In this document: positions 8,455-17,109 of the stretch, piece after piece
Position numbering within the stretch: the first letter of the stretch is position 1
Layout: the number at the start of each line of letters is the position of its first letter
Assembly: GCF_044762665.1 (NCBI RefSeq)
Contig: NZ_JBIWES010000007.1
Coordinates: 124,001-188,000, forward strand
Direction: 5' to 3'
DNA length: 64,000 nt
Origin: Peribacillus frigoritolerans_B
GTDB lineage: Bacteria; Bacillota; Bacilli; Bacillales; DSM-1321
Notes under the pieces: generated by a model
What the model was told of the DNA's origin: nothing
What the model saw: the letters and a program-made list of their open reading frames with translations, nothing else
Database searches by the model: none
Made by a program: the position numbers and the translations under genes

Positions 8455-9237
8455 ATGGAAGCATCAATATTATTGGAATATGGCTGGGTCCTTCTTATCT
8501 TGGTTGGATTAGAAGGGATACTTGCTGCTGATAATGCAGTCGTCATGGCTGTCATGGTTAAGCATTTGCCAAAAGAACAACAGCGAAAAGCCTTGTTTTA
8601 TGGTCTGATGGGAGCTTTTGTTTTCCGTTTTGCAAGTTTATTCCTTATTTCCTTTCTTGTCGAGGTGTGGCAAGTTCAAGCAATCGGTGCGATTTATTTA
8701 CTTTTCATCGCTTTTCAGCACATTTACAAAAAATACGCTGGCAAAGGTGAGAAGGAAATCACAAAACCTAAAAAGCAATCTGGCTTCTGGATGACCGTGG
8801 TTAAGGTTGAAGCGGCTGATATCGCTTTCGCAATCGATTCCATGTTGGCTGCCGTCGCATTGGCTGTTACACTTCCTGCAACAGGCTGGATGAAAGTCGG
8901 CGGTATTGACGGTGGGCAATTCACTGTCATGTTCCTCGGCGGTATGATCGGGTTGATCATTATGCGATTTGCAGCAAATGGATTCGTGAAGCTGCTTCAT
9001 CAGCGTCCTTCCCTTGAAACGGCGGCATTTTTGATAGTGGGTTGGGTTGGAGTGAAGTTGGCGGTACACACACTTGCACACCCTTCACTTACTGTCATCG
9101 ATCATCATTTCCCTGAATCAACTCTTTGGAAATCGATTTTCTGGACTGTATTGATTGGAATTGCAGCAGGTGCATGGATCATTTCAAGCAAAAAAGAAAA
9201 AAAAGAGAAAGAAGAGAAAAAAATACAGGAAGCTTAA
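8455..9237 (+). CDS. ykoY: TerC-family membrane protein, probable Mn2+ exporter (YkoY type)
   Basis: TerC/YkoY proteins are multi-pass membrane proteins linked to manganese efflux and metalation of secreted enzymes. This 260-residue protein has 7 to 8 hydrophobic segments. The acidic family motifs are LEGILAADNAVVMAV near residue 20 and KVEAADIAFAIDSMLAA near residue 115. A lysine/glutamate-rich tail ends the protein. The upstream manganese riboswitch fixes the metal link. A TTG at 8440 is in frame, but GGAGG at 8442-8446 is placed for the ATG at 8455. It is followed by its own terminator and then sigI, as in B. subtilis. Confidence 0.92.
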   Translation: MEASILLEYGWVLLILVGLEGILAADNAVVMAVMVKHLPKEQQRKALFYGLMGAFVFRFASLFLISFLVEVWQVQAIGAIYLLFIAFQHIYKKYAGKGEKEITKPKKQSGFWMTVVKVEAADIAFAIDSMLAAVALAVTLPATGWMKVGGIDGGQFTVMFLGGMIGLIIMRFAANGFVKLLHQRPSLETAAFLIVGWVGVKLAVHTLAHPSLTVIDHHFPESTLWKSIFWTVLIGIAAGAWIISSKKEKKEKEEKKIQEA

Positions 9238-9243
9238 AAAAAA

Positions 9244-9271
9244 AGGCGTGCCAGTCACGCCTATTTTTTTT
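9244..9271 (+). terminator. Terminator of ykoY
   Basis: AGGCGTG (9244-9250) pairs with CACGCCT (9256-9262), followed by A and eight T residues. Confidence 0.85.
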
Positions 9272-9592
9272 GCTTCTTAATGTATTTTATGGAGATGACC
9301 CTCAAAAGCGCAGGTATGTTTACGAATGATATGTTAAAAGATGTGAATATTAAATTCCGGTTATAAAAATGACAATTGTCCCATTGTATTGGACAAATAA
9401 ACGGAAAAAGATATTTTACTGTAATTGCACTGTAACAAACGAGAAAAAACTAAGTATTTTATCATGTTGATATATTATGTGATTTCATTTTTATCGCAAA
9501 AATAGTTCTTTTGGTACTGTCTTTTAGACTCCCTCCGCTTAAGATAAGTATGTTGATGCGTATTTTATGTTCAACAGGAGCGAGGTGAGCAA

Positions 9593-10336
9593 ATGCTTGG
9601 TTTGTTGTTTACAGCATTCAAAAAAAAGCGTTCTTTAGAAGAAACCGTATTGAAAATTCAACAAGGCGATAATAGCCTCCGTAATGATACTATAGAGTCA
9701 TTCAAACCTTTTATTGCAAAAACAGTCTCATCGGTTTGTAAACGTTACATATACGAATCAGATGATGAATTCAGTATTGGAATGATTGCTTTTAACGAGG
9801 CAATTGAAAAATACTCCCCGGAAAAAGGCCGTTCTTTATTGGCATTTGCCGAAACCCTCGTTAAACGAAGGGTTATAGATTATTTAAGAAGCCAGTCCAA
9901 ACAAAAGGAAGTCCTATTGGATTTATCAATGAATGATGATAATGATCAAAGCCAAATATATATCGATAATGAAAATTCCATCAATGAATACGAGATGCAG
10001 AAGGAATCGGAAAGAAGAAGAGAAGAAATTCAGCTTTATATAAGCCATCTACAGGATTTTGGTCTGTCATTTGAGGATTTAGTTGAAAGTTCTCCCAAAC
10101 ATGCAGATGCCAGGAAGGGAGCTATTATGATCGCTAAATTGTTAATGGAAGATGACGAATTGAAGGAAATCCTGTTTGCAAAAAAGCGGCTGCCCGTAAA
10201 ACAGCTTGAGGGAAAAGTGGAAGTAAGCAGAAAAACGATTGAACGGAACAGAAAATACATCATTGCTGTGGCAATCATAATAAACGGAGATTTTTTGTAT
10301 TTGAATGATTATATAAAAGGGGCTATCGATGAATGA
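9593..10336 (+). CDS. sigI: RNA polymerase sigma factor SigI
   Basis: SigI is an alternative sigma factor linked to heat stress and cell-wall homeostasis in B. subtilis and to polysaccharide sensing in clostridia. The 247-residue protein has a region 2-like segment near residues 35-100 (DDEFSIGMIAFNEAIEKYSPEKG, LVKRRVIDYLR) and a C-terminal helix-turn-helix (KQLEGKVEVSRKTIERNRKYI) near residues 200-225. It overlaps rsgI by four bases (ATGA), a translationally coupled sigma/anti-sigma pair. GAGCGAGGTGAG precedes the ATG. The 356-base gap upstream holds no gene; the operon promoter is expected there, but I could not identify a SigI-type promoter with confidence. Confidence 0.93.
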   Translation: MLGLLFTAFKKKRSLEETVLKIQQGDNSLRNDTIESFKPFIAKTVSSVCKRYIYESDDEFSIGMIAFNEAIEKYSPEKGRSLLAFAETLVKRRVIDYLRSQSKQKEVLLDLSMNDDNDQSQIYIDNENSINEYEMQKESERRREEIQLYISHLQDFGLSFEDLVESSPKHADARKGAIMIAKLLMEDDELKEILFAKKRLPVKQLEGKVEVSRKTIERNRKYIIAVAIIINGDFLYLNDYIKGAIDE

Positions 10337-11619
10337 AAAAAGGAGTAATTCTTTCAGTGAATAAACGATTTGTAACCCTATTGACCCCAGAGGGTGAATT
10401 TCTGAAAACCAAAAGGCAGGAAAGGGAATATGAAGTGGGTGAGGAAATCACTTTTTCACCAGCAAAACAAAAATTCACTTTAGCCTTTTCCAATATACAT
10501 TCATCTTTCAAAAAAACGGCCGTGCTAAGCATTGCTTCCACCTTCTTGATTCTCTTTTCGATTCTTCCTTCTTATTTCTCTGGTCCTGTGTCAGCATATA
10601 TGACGATAGATGTGAATCCAAGCATTGAATTGGAGCTTGACGATGATTTAGAAGTTCTCAAGCTTACCGGATTAAATGAAGACGGCAAGATTGTGATTGG
10701 TCAGCTGAAGGACTGGAAAGGCAAGGATATAAAGACTGTTACAAACCGAATCGTTGAAACGACGGAGCAACTTGGTTATTTGAAAGGAAATAAACAAATA
10801 GTCGTTTCCACAACGTTAATGGAAAAAAATAAAGAACTGGATAAGAATTTAAAAGAAGAGATAAAAGAAATATCTAAGCAGGATAATGTTTCCGAAACAA
10901 GAATGAAAGTGATCCGGGCAACAAAAGGCGATCGGAAGGAAGCAAGGGAACAAGGCATATCCACGGGTAAGTATCTCGAAAAGAAGTTGAATGAAGATAA
11001 AGAAAAGGTAAAAGTCAATAAGAGGGAGCCTGCTCCAGCGCCAGATAAAAAAGTCGAGGAAAACGTTGTTATTACGAAAGAGAAGAGCGTAACGCTGAGT
11101 ACGGAAAACAAATCGGATGGAGAGAAGAAAAAAGAGAATAATGAAATTGAAATGAAGCAAACGCCGGCCAATGAAGCCAAACCGACTGAACGGAAAAAAC
11201 CGGGAACGGAATTTACCAAAGAACAAACTGAACGGGAAGATAAAGTTGGAAAACGGAATTCGATAAATGGATTCAAGGAAAAAAGCAACGAGACTAAAGG
11301 AAGTTCCGATAGCGATCACAGCAACCAATCAAAGAACAAGCAGAAAAATAAACAGAATGATAAAAAGTTCAATGTGAAAAAAGTTTCATCAGCCAAAGAA
11401 ACTAATAATCCCAATGATCATTTAAGGCACGAAAATAAAAATAAACAAATGAAACAAGTGAATCAAATGAAACAAGTGAATCAAACGAAACAAGTGAATC
11501 AAACGAAACAAGCGAAACAAGCGAAACAGAATAAGCAAAAAAAACAAGACAAGCAAGATTGGGATAAGTCGAAAAGGGGTAAAGGCAATAATGGAAATGG
11601 AAATGGACATAATGATTAA
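10333..11619 (+). CDS. rsgI: Anti-sigma-I factor RsgI
   Basis: RsgI is a membrane anti-sigma factor that holds SigI inactive through its cytoplasmic N-terminal domain (residues 1-55, MKKGVILSVNKRFVTLLTPE). One membrane helix spans about residues 62-84. The extracellular segment YMTIDVNPSIELELD follows; Asn95-Pro96 matches the site of autoproteolysis reported for clostridial RsgI. The domain to about residue 215 is conserved. The last 200 residues are low-complexity Lys/Asn/Gln/Glu sequence, with an imperfect six-residue repeat (KQVNQT/M, KQAKQA) at about residues 372-400. At 428 residues it is longer than B. subtilis RsgI (about 380), because of this tail. Confidence 0.92.
   Translation: MKKGVILSVNKRFVTLLTPEGEFLKTKRQEREYEVGEEITFSPAKQKFTLAFSNIHSSFKKTAVLSIASTFLILFSILPSYFSGPVSAYMTIDVNPSIELELDDDLEVLKLTGLNEDGKIVIGQLKDWKGKDIKTVTNRIVETTEQLGYLKGNKQIVVSTTLMEKNKELDKNLKEEIKEISKQDNVSETRMKVIRATKGDRKEAREQGISTGKYLEKKLNEDKEKVKVNKREPAPAPDKKVEENVVITKEKSVTLSTENKSDGEKKKENNEIEMKQTPANEAKPTERKKPGTEFTKEQTEREDKVGKRNSINGFKEKSNETKGSSDSDHSNQSKNKQKNKQNDKKFNVKKVSSAKETNNPNDHLRHENKNKQMKQVNQMKQVNQTKQVNQTKQAKQAKQNKQKKQDKQDWDKSKRGKGNNGNGNGHND
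11446..11540 (+). repeat. Minisatellite-like tandem repeat in the 3' part of rsgI
   Basis: The unit AAACAAGTGAATCAAAYG (18 bases) occurs about three times in tandem and is followed by shorter AAACAAGCG units. It encodes the K-Q-V-N-Q-T/M pattern. The unit length is a multiple of three, so copy-number change would keep the frame. Confidence 0.75.
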
Positions 11620-11620
11620 A

Positions 11621-11647
11621 AAGAGTCCAGCATGCAGCTGGACTCTT
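11621..11647 (-). terminator. Bidirectional terminator between rsgI and the SASP gene
   Basis: AAGAGTCCAGC (11621-11631) and GCTGGACTCTT (11637-11647) form a perfect 11-bp stem. The T-run lies on the minus strand (plus-strand AAAAAG), so it serves mainly the SASP gene. Confidence 0.75.
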
Positions 11648-11675
11648 AGCCATGGATATTTAATTGTGAAAAGAA

Positions 11676-11867
11676 TTATTGACCTTTAAGTTGAGATTGT
11701 GCTTGTTGGACAAGACGTTTCGTGATTTCTCCGCCAACTGAACCATTGGCACGTGCTGAAGTATCGGAACCTAATTGTACACCGAATTCAGATGCAATTT
11801 CATATTTGATTTGTTCTAATGCTTGTTCGATTCCTGGAACAAGAAGATTGTTACTGCTGTTAGCCAT
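11676..11867 (-). CDS. Small acid-soluble spore protein, alpha/beta type
   Basis: These proteins coat DNA in the dormant spore and protect it from UV and heat; they are degraded by the GPR protease on germination. The 63-residue sequence contains the GPR site KYEIASEFGV near residue 25 and the two signature blocks (LEQIKYEIASEFGV and GGEITKRLVQQAQSQL). AGGGGAG precedes the ATG. Expression by SigG in the forespore is expected for the family; I could not assign the promoter with confidence. Position downstream of sigI-rsgI matches sspD in B. subtilis, so it may be that orthologue. Confidence 0.96.
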   Translation of the reverse strand: MANSSNNLLVPGIEQALEQIKYEIASEFGVQLGSDTSARANGSVGGEITKRLVQQAQSQLKGQ

Positions 11868-12099
11868 TTGAATCTCCCCTTTACTTTTTCAACGGCTTTT
11901 GCCGCTGTAATGATAGTATAAGTAGAATGTGGAGTTTTACTTATATGAGCGGCATCAAACTTATTGGTAAACCTGCCTTTTTGTTGTAAGTAAGTCAGTT
12001 TTAAAAGAGAATGGAAAAAAGAATGAAAAAAGGGTAAACTAGATTTTTAATGGTTATGTGATTCGCATAACTATAAAGGAGTAAGAAAGGAAACTCTTT

Positions 12100-13452
12100 A
12101 TGGTTGCTATCAAAAAAATATTATCAAAGTTAACACCAGCTCAGCTTATCGTCGGTTATTATTTTTTGGCCGTCAGCATCTCGACCATACTGTTAAGTCT
12201 GCCGGTCGCTCTTAAGCCGGGCGTGGAATTTGGATTCATGGATGCATTATTCACAGCCGTAAGTGCAGTTAGTGTAACAGGTCTAACAGTTGTAAGTTTG
12301 CCCGAAGTGTATAATGAGGTAGGCTATTTCATTCTCATGTTCGTTCTCCAATTTGGCGGTATTGGCATCATGACACTCGGAACCTTTTTCTGGCTTATAG
12401 TGGGCAAGAAAATCGGCTTGAAGGAAAGACAATTGATCATGACAGATCAAAACCAATCGAATCTTTCTGGTCTTGTTAAATTATTGATCCAAATCATTCA
12501 AATATTTGTCGTAATTGAAATGATTGGAGCTCTCGTATTAGGCATTTACTTTCTTAATTATTTTCCAAACGGGAAAGAAGCCTTTTTAAATGGCTTATTT
12601 TTAGCCGTAAGTGCCACCACGAATGCTGGTTTTGACATTACCGGTATTTCGATGATTCCATTTAAAGACGATTATTTTGTACAGTTCATTACGATTATCC
12701 TGCTTACCCTTGGAGCCATTGGGTTTCCGGTCTTGATTGAGCTGAAGGAGTTTTTATCCAATAAGGCCCGTACTTATAAGTTTCATTTTTCTTTATTCAC
12801 GAAGCTGACCTCAGTCACTTTCTTTTCCCTTATCGTTGGGGGAACGATCCTGATTTACCTTCTGGAAATTAATGGATTCTTCAAAGGGAAGAACTGGCAT
12901 GAATCGTTCTTTTACTCTTTATTTATGTCCTCCAATACGCGAAGCGGCGGGTTGGCAACCATGAATGTGAGTGACTTTTCGGAACCGACCCTTTTATTGT
13001 TGAGCATACTGATGTTCATTGGAGCATCCCCAAGTTCAGTCGGGGGAGGAATCCGGACAACTACACTGGTCATCATGATTCTATTTTTATGGAATTTCAT
13101 GAGAGGAAGGCGTTCCATAAAAGTGTTCAAACGTGAGATTCATCCCGATGATATCCGAAAAGCGACAGCAGTCATGATCATGGGATCGCTTCTTTGCATA
13201 ATGGCGGTCTTCATTTTATCAATTACCGAAAATTTCACTTTGATGCAAATCATTTTTGAAGTATGTTCGGCTTTCGGTTCAGTCGGCCTTTCGATGGGAA
13301 TCACGCCTGACCTCAGCAATACCGGTAAAATTGTCATTATGATCATTATGTTCATTGGCCGTGTCGGGATAACCTCCCTGCTGTATATCATAGGCCATAA
13401 AGAAGTTACGGAAAATTTCCATTATCCAAAAGAACGCGTCATCATTGGGTAA
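12100..13452 (+). CDS. ktrD: Potassium transporter subunit KtrD/KtrB (Trk/Ktr/HKT superfamily)
   Basis: It is the membrane-spanning K+ (Na+-dependent) uptake subunit that works with a cytoplasmic KtrA/KtrC RCK ring. The 450 residues contain four pore repeats with filter-type glycines: AVSVTGL near residue 60, ATTNAGFD near 180, NTRSGGLATM near 285 and SAFGSVGLSMG near 395. LIMTDQNQS and GIRTTTL are also typical. Sequence and position after sigI-rsgI-SASP match ykrM/ktrD of B. subtilis. No RCK-subunit gene is adjacent, which fits KtrD, whose partner KtrC is encoded elsewhere. Confidence 0.9.
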   Translation: MVAIKKILSKLTPAQLIVGYYFLAVSISTILLSLPVALKPGVEFGFMDALFTAVSAVSVTGLTVVSLPEVYNEVGYFILMFVLQFGGIGIMTLGTFFWLIVGKKIGLKERQLIMTDQNQSNLSGLVKLLIQIIQIFVVIEMIGALVLGIYFLNYFPNGKEAFLNGLFLAVSATTNAGFDITGISMIPFKDDYFVQFITIILLTLGAIGFPVLIELKEFLSNKARTYKFHFSLFTKLTSVTFFSLIVGGTILIYLLEINGFFKGKNWHESFFYSLFMSSNTRSGGLATMNVSDFSEPTLLLLSILMFIGASPSSVGGGIRTTTLVIMILFLWNFMRGRRSIKVFKREIHPDDIRKATAVMIMGSLLCIMAVFILSITENFTLMQIIFEVCSAFGSVGLSMGITPDLSNTGKIVIMIIMFIGRVGITSLLYIIGHKEVTENFHYPKERVIIG

Positions 13453-13473
13453 ATGATTTAAGTTGAACAGTGA

Positions 13474-13499
13474 CCTTTCCACCCTTGGAAAGGTTTTTT
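13474..13499 (+). terminator. Terminator of ktrD
   Basis: CCTTTCCA (13474-13481) pairs with TGGAAAGG (13486-13493), followed by six T residues. Confidence 0.85.
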
Positions 13500-13645
13500 G
13501 TGTTGTTTGCAGGAATCATGGATAAAATGTGGAAATTTACCTATAAGTGAGTGTCCTGCCATTTCTACAGAAATATGCTCAATTTGATCCCTACTTGGAA
13601 TTCGGTCGGAGAAGTATTAATCATTTTGGTAAGGAGGTGGAAAAT

Positions 13646-14968
13646 GTGAAGAAATATACTGGAAGGATCATTGTCCCTGCTCTTTTTTTTGTATTGATAT
13701 TACCCTATATAGGGTGGCTGGGTCATGAGGAACGCAGGTTTTCCGCCTTTGCAGGAATATATTTAATCGTAATATTAACCATAGCCTGGTGTTTGGGTGC
13801 CATTTATGATCATAAACGGAAAACGATTGCTTTATTGCAAGATAGTGAAGGGCGTTATCGCATTTTCTCCAATTACTCTAAAGAATTGGTCAATAGCTTC
13901 AATGAAGTTATTTTCCAAACGGATGATAAAGGAAAATGGCTGTACTTAAACCCGGCATGGAAATCGATGAGTGGTGCATCCGTAAATGAATCCCTGGGGC
14001 TTCACTTTTCTAAACATATGGATAACGATTCTTATCAAGACGTATTAAAGGCCTTCGCGGACTCCTTTCATCGGGGGAATAAATATTTTCGTGCGGACAT
14101 TAAACTAAATGCGAAAAAGGGAACAAGTTGGGTTGAGGCATTCGTTAAACTAATTTACGATGACGCTGGGAAATTCATCGGGACAGTGGGCATATTATCG
14201 GAAATTAATGAACGTAAACATGCGGAGGAAAAGCTTGTGAGCCTAAACGAACATTTGGCGATCACATCAAGCAAGTTATCAACGGCTGCCCAGCTTGCGG
14301 CTGGGATTGCACATGAGGTCAGGAATCCGATGACGGCGATAATGGGATTCGTGAAGTTGATTAAGGATGGCGGTGCCGAAAAGCAGGAATATTACGATAT
14401 TATTTTTTCGGAAATAAATCGGATCGAGAAAGTGCTGAATGAACTCTTGCTGCTATCGAAACCCGCTGGGGCGGTTTTTCTTGAGAAGGATTTGAAGGAA
14501 AGCTGCAACCATGTCGTAACGCTGTTGGAGACAAACGCCGTACTGAACAATATTCAAATTCATAAAAATTATGATCCAGAACCTATTTTAATGTACTTTG
14601 ATGAAAACCAAATCAAGCAAGTACTAATAAACATGATAAAAAATTCCATAGAATCGATGCCGAATGGCGGAAATATTTTTGTGAGCATAAATGAAAAAAA
14701 TGGGGAAGTTTTTTTGAGCATTTTGGATGAAGGGGAGGGCATTCCGGAAAACTCCCTTCAAAAAGTAGGAGAACCATTTTTCACCACAAAAAGATCAGGA
14801 ACGGGTTTGGGTCTTTCCGTTTGTTTTAGGATCATCGAAAAGCATGGCGGTAAAGTTTTCATCACAAGTGAACTGAAAAAAGGTACGAAAATCGTTTGTA
14901 TATTTCCAGCCGTCCAACAGAAGCAAAATAGTGAGAACGAAAAGGTCCAGATACAGGACCTTGAATGA
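13646..14968 (+). CDS. Orphan PAS-domain sensor histidine kinase (sporulation phosphorelay type)
   Basis: The 440-residue protein has two N-terminal membrane helices (about residues 8-55) and a PAS domain (about residues 75-190, NEVIFQTDDKGKWLYLNPAW). The HisKA domain has the phosphorylatable His223 in GIAHEVRNPMTAIMGF. An HATPase domain follows with N (MIKNSIESMP), G1 (DEGEGI) and G2 (GTGLGL) boxes. AHExRNPxTAxxGF is typical of KinA/KinE-class kinases that phosphorylate Spo0F. No response regulator is adjacent. A GTG at 13547 extends the frame, but AAGGAGG at 13631-13637 marks the GTG at 13646. Target and signal are unknown. Confidence 0.85.
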   Translation: MKKYTGRIIVPALFFVLILPYIGWLGHEERRFSAFAGIYLIVILTIAWCLGAIYDHKRKTIALLQDSEGRYRIFSNYSKELVNSFNEVIFQTDDKGKWLYLNPAWKSMSGASVNESLGLHFSKHMDNDSYQDVLKAFADSFHRGNKYFRADIKLNAKKGTSWVEAFVKLIYDDAGKFIGTVGILSEINERKHAEEKLVSLNEHLAITSSKLSTAAQLAAGIAHEVRNPMTAIMGFVKLIKDGGAEKQEYYDIIFSEINRIEKVLNELLLLSKPAGAVFLEKDLKESCNHVVTLLETNAVLNNIQIHKNYDPEPILMYFDENQIKQVLINMIKNSIESMPNGGNIFVSINEKNGEVFLSILDEGEGIPENSLQKVGEPFFTTKRSGTGLGLSVCFRIIEKHGGKVFITSELKKGTKIVCIFPAVQQKQNSENEKVQIQDLE

Positions 14969-14991
14969 CAAGAAAACAAAAGGTTTAATTG

Positions 14992-15021
14992 TTGAAAAAA
15001 TCTGAATGTTGTGTATATACT
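14992..15021 (+). promoter_or_regulatory. SigA-type promoter of the acyl-CoA catabolic operon
   Basis: TTGAAA (14992-14997), an 18-base spacer and TATACT (15016-15021) form a strong vegetative promoter. The TetR-type palindrome begins 15 bases downstream of the -10 box, where a bound repressor would block initiation or early elongation. Confidence 0.7.
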
Positions 15022-15036
15022 TTAAAAGTAATAACA

Positions 15037-15052
15037 TACTAACCGGTTAGTA
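15037..15052 (+). promoter_or_regulatory. Operator palindrome 1 (TACTAACCGGTTAGTA)
   Basis: A perfect 16-bp palindrome lies between the promoter and the TTG start of the acyl-CoA dehydrogenase gene. The identical 16 bases recur at 19366-19381, right after the tetR gene. Identity of two palindromes in one regulon next to a TetR gene makes them its likely binding sites. Confidence 0.8.
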
Positions 15053-15074
15053 AGTTTAAAAGGAGGAATTCAAT

Positions 15075-16304
15075 TTGAACTTTGAACATACTCAAAAGGT
15101 GAAAAATCTGGAAAAGAAGTTAACGGAATTCATGGAGAAGCACGTTTACCCAAATGAATCAATATACAAAAAGCAGCTCGAAACACAGGAAAGCCGCTGG
15201 AGTGAAATTCCCCCGATATTATCTGAATTGACGGCAAAAGCAAAAGAAGAAGGATTATGGAATTTATTTTTACCTGATAGCGGTTATGGCGCAGGTTTAA
15301 CAAATCTAGAATATGCCCCGCTTTGCGAAATCATGGGTAGGTCGTCGATAGGACCTGAAATCTTCAACTGTAATGCACCGGACACTGGTAATATGGAAGT
15401 GTTGGTGAGATACGGTTCGGCTGAACATAAAGAACGCTGGCTGAAGCCCTTGCTTGCTGGGGAAATCCGCTCATGCTTCTCGATGACAGAACCGGAAGTG
15501 GCGTCTTCCGATGCGACCAATATCGAATGTAGGATAGAAAAGACGGGTAATGAGTATGTCATAAACGGCCGAAAATGGTGGTCTTCAGGAGCAGGCGATC
15601 CACGGTGCAAGATTGCCATCGTCATGGGTAAGACAGATCCCGAGGCGGCCAAGCATGAACAACAGTCAATGATTCTTGTACCGCTCGACACACCTGGTGT
15701 CAAAATCGAGAGAATGCTCCCTGTGTTTGGTTATGATCATGCGCCGCATGGCCATGCTGAAATCACTTTTGAAAATGTGAGGGTCCCGGCAACGAATATT
15801 CTATGGGGTGAAGGAAAAGGTTTTGCGATTGCCCAAGGAAGACTCGGACCCGGAAGGATACATCATTGCATGAGGCTGATCGGCGCTGCTGAAAGAGCAC
15901 TTGAAGAATTATGTAAGCGCATTCAAAACCGTGTCGCTTTTGGTAAAACATTGGCGAGACAAGGTGTAGTCATGGAGTGGGTTGCTGATTCAAGGATTGA
16001 AATCGAACAAGCAAGACTTCTGACCTTAAAAGCTGCTTACATGATGGATACTGTCGGGAACAAGGAAGCGAAGGCGGAGATTGCGATGATAAAAGTGGTT
16101 GCACCAAATATGGCATTGAATGTGCTGGATAGGGCCATCCAAGGCTTTGGAGCTGCAGGGATTTCCGATGATTTCCCTTTTGCCGCTCATTGGGCCAATG
16201 CACGGACTTTAAGGCTTGCTGATGGTCCCGATGAAGTTCACCGATCACAAGTTGCTAAAATAGAACTTCGAAAATATCAACAAAAGCATGAGGTGAAAAT
16301 ATGA
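15075..16304 (+). CDS. Acyl-CoA dehydrogenase, ACAD10/ACAD11-like
   Basis: This is a flavin-dependent acyl-CoA dehydrogenase of 409 residues. Diagnostic segments are NCNAPDTGNMEVL near residue 100, CFSMTEPEVASSDATNI near 137, INGRKWWSSGAGDPRCK near 162, FGYDHAPHGHAE near 218, GRLGPGRIHHCMRL near 255 and RLADGPDEVHRSQ near 385. This set is that of the human ACAD10/ACAD11 dehydrogenase domain and of LvaC, rather than of short-chain dehydrogenases such as MmgC. Members of that group remove a 4-phosphoryloxy group from acyl-CoAs made by a partner kinase, and that kinase is encoded at 21515. The TTG start follows AGGAGG by 8 bases. It is the first gene of the operon and overlaps the next gene by four bases. 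Confidence 0.93.
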   Translation: MNFEHTQKVKNLEKKLTEFMEKHVYPNESIYKKQLETQESRWSEIPPILSELTAKAKEEGLWNLFLPDSGYGAGLTNLEYAPLCEIMGRSSIGPEIFNCNAPDTGNMEVLVRYGSAEHKERWLKPLLAGEIRSCFSMTEPEVASSDATNIECRIEKTGNEYVINGRKWWSSGAGDPRCKIAIVMGKTDPEAAKHEQQSMILVPLDTPGVKIERMLPVFGYDHAPHGHAEITFENVRVPATNILWGEGKGFAIAQGRLGPGRIHHCMRLIGAAERALEELCKRIQNRVAFGKTLARQGVVMEWVADSRIEIEQARLLTLKAAYMMDTVGNKEAKAEIAMIKVVAPNMALNVLDRAIQGFGAAGISDDFPFAAHWANARTLRLADGPDEVHRSQVAKIELRKYQQKHEVKI

Positions 16305-17074
16305 AAGTTACCGACTTATTCGATCTAACTGGAAAGACGGCGATCATAACCGGTGGAGGGAGAGGGTTGGGAGCACAAATAGCGACCGGCTTTGCCGAAG
16401 CTGGGGCAAATGTCGTACTTTGTTCAAGGAAGAAGGAGGCATGTGACGAAGTTGCTTCGCAAATCCAAAAGCTTGGAGTCAAGGCGCTTTCCTTCAAGTG
16501 TGATATCACCAATCCGTCAGATGTACAGGAAGTTGTTAACGAAACTTACCGTGAATTCGGTGCCATCGACATTTTAGTGAACAATAGCGGGGCATCCTGG
16601 GGGGCACCGGCCGTCGACATGCCCCTTGAAGCGTGGCAGAAGGTGATGAATGTCAATGTAACCGGAACCTTTATCATGAGCCAGACAGCAGGCAGGGTCA
16701 TGATTGAGCAGGGACATGGGAAAATCATAAACATCGCTTCCGTCGCCGGATTAGGGGGTACCGACCCGAGGGTGCTCGATACAGTCGGATATAATACGAG
16801 TAAAGGTGCGGTCATTACCTTGACGAAGGATTTAGCTGTTAAATGGGGTCAGCATAATATCAATGTCAATGCAATCGCACCCGGTTTCTTTCCGACAAAA
16901 ATGACGAAAGCGGTTCTTGAGCAAGGAAAGAATCCTATCTTGGATTCCACGCCGCTAAAAAGATTAGGGAGTGATGATGATTTGAAAGGGGCAGCGGTTT
17001 TCCTTGCCTCGAAGGCATCTGACTTTGTGACTGGCAATATCTTGATCGTCGATGGTGGTTCACATGCAAAGTAA
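16301..17074 (+). CDS. Short-chain dehydrogenase/reductase (first of two in the operon)
   Basis: This classical SDR of 257 residues has the nucleotide motif TGGGRGLG near residue 15, NNSGAS near 92, catalytic Ser in INIASVAG and YNTSK (Tyr about 160, Lys 164). It is NAD(P)-dependent and probably acts on a hydroxyl or keto group of the acyl substrate. The ATG overlaps the upstream stop (ATGA), and GAGGTG provides the ribosome binding site. The C-terminus (VTGNILIVDGG) is standard. A candidate for converting a keto-acyl-CoA to the hydroxy form, as the SDR does in levulinate catabolism; the true substrate is unknown. Confidence 0.9.
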   Translation: MKVTDLFDLTGKTAIITGGGRGLGAQIATGFAEAGANVVLCSRKKEACDEVASQIQKLGVKALSFKCDITNPSDVQEVVNETYREFGAIDILVNNSGASWGAPAVDMPLEAWQKVMNVNVTGTFIMSQTAGRVMIEQGHGKIINIASVAGLGGTDPRVLDTVGYNTSKGAVITLTKDLAVKWGQHNINVNAIAPGFFPTKMTKAVLEQGKNPILDSTPLKRLGSDDDLKGAAVFLASKASDFVTGNILIVDGGSHAK

Positions 17075-17109
17075 TGCAAGGTAAGTAAATATGGCTGGAG
17101 GGGTATGAA

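Noticed and set aside
10776..11653. Several long minus-strand frames opposite rsgI
   Set aside because: They are reverse shadows of the lysine/glutamate-rich rsgI tail (Phe/Ser/Leu-rich products) with no ribosome binding site.
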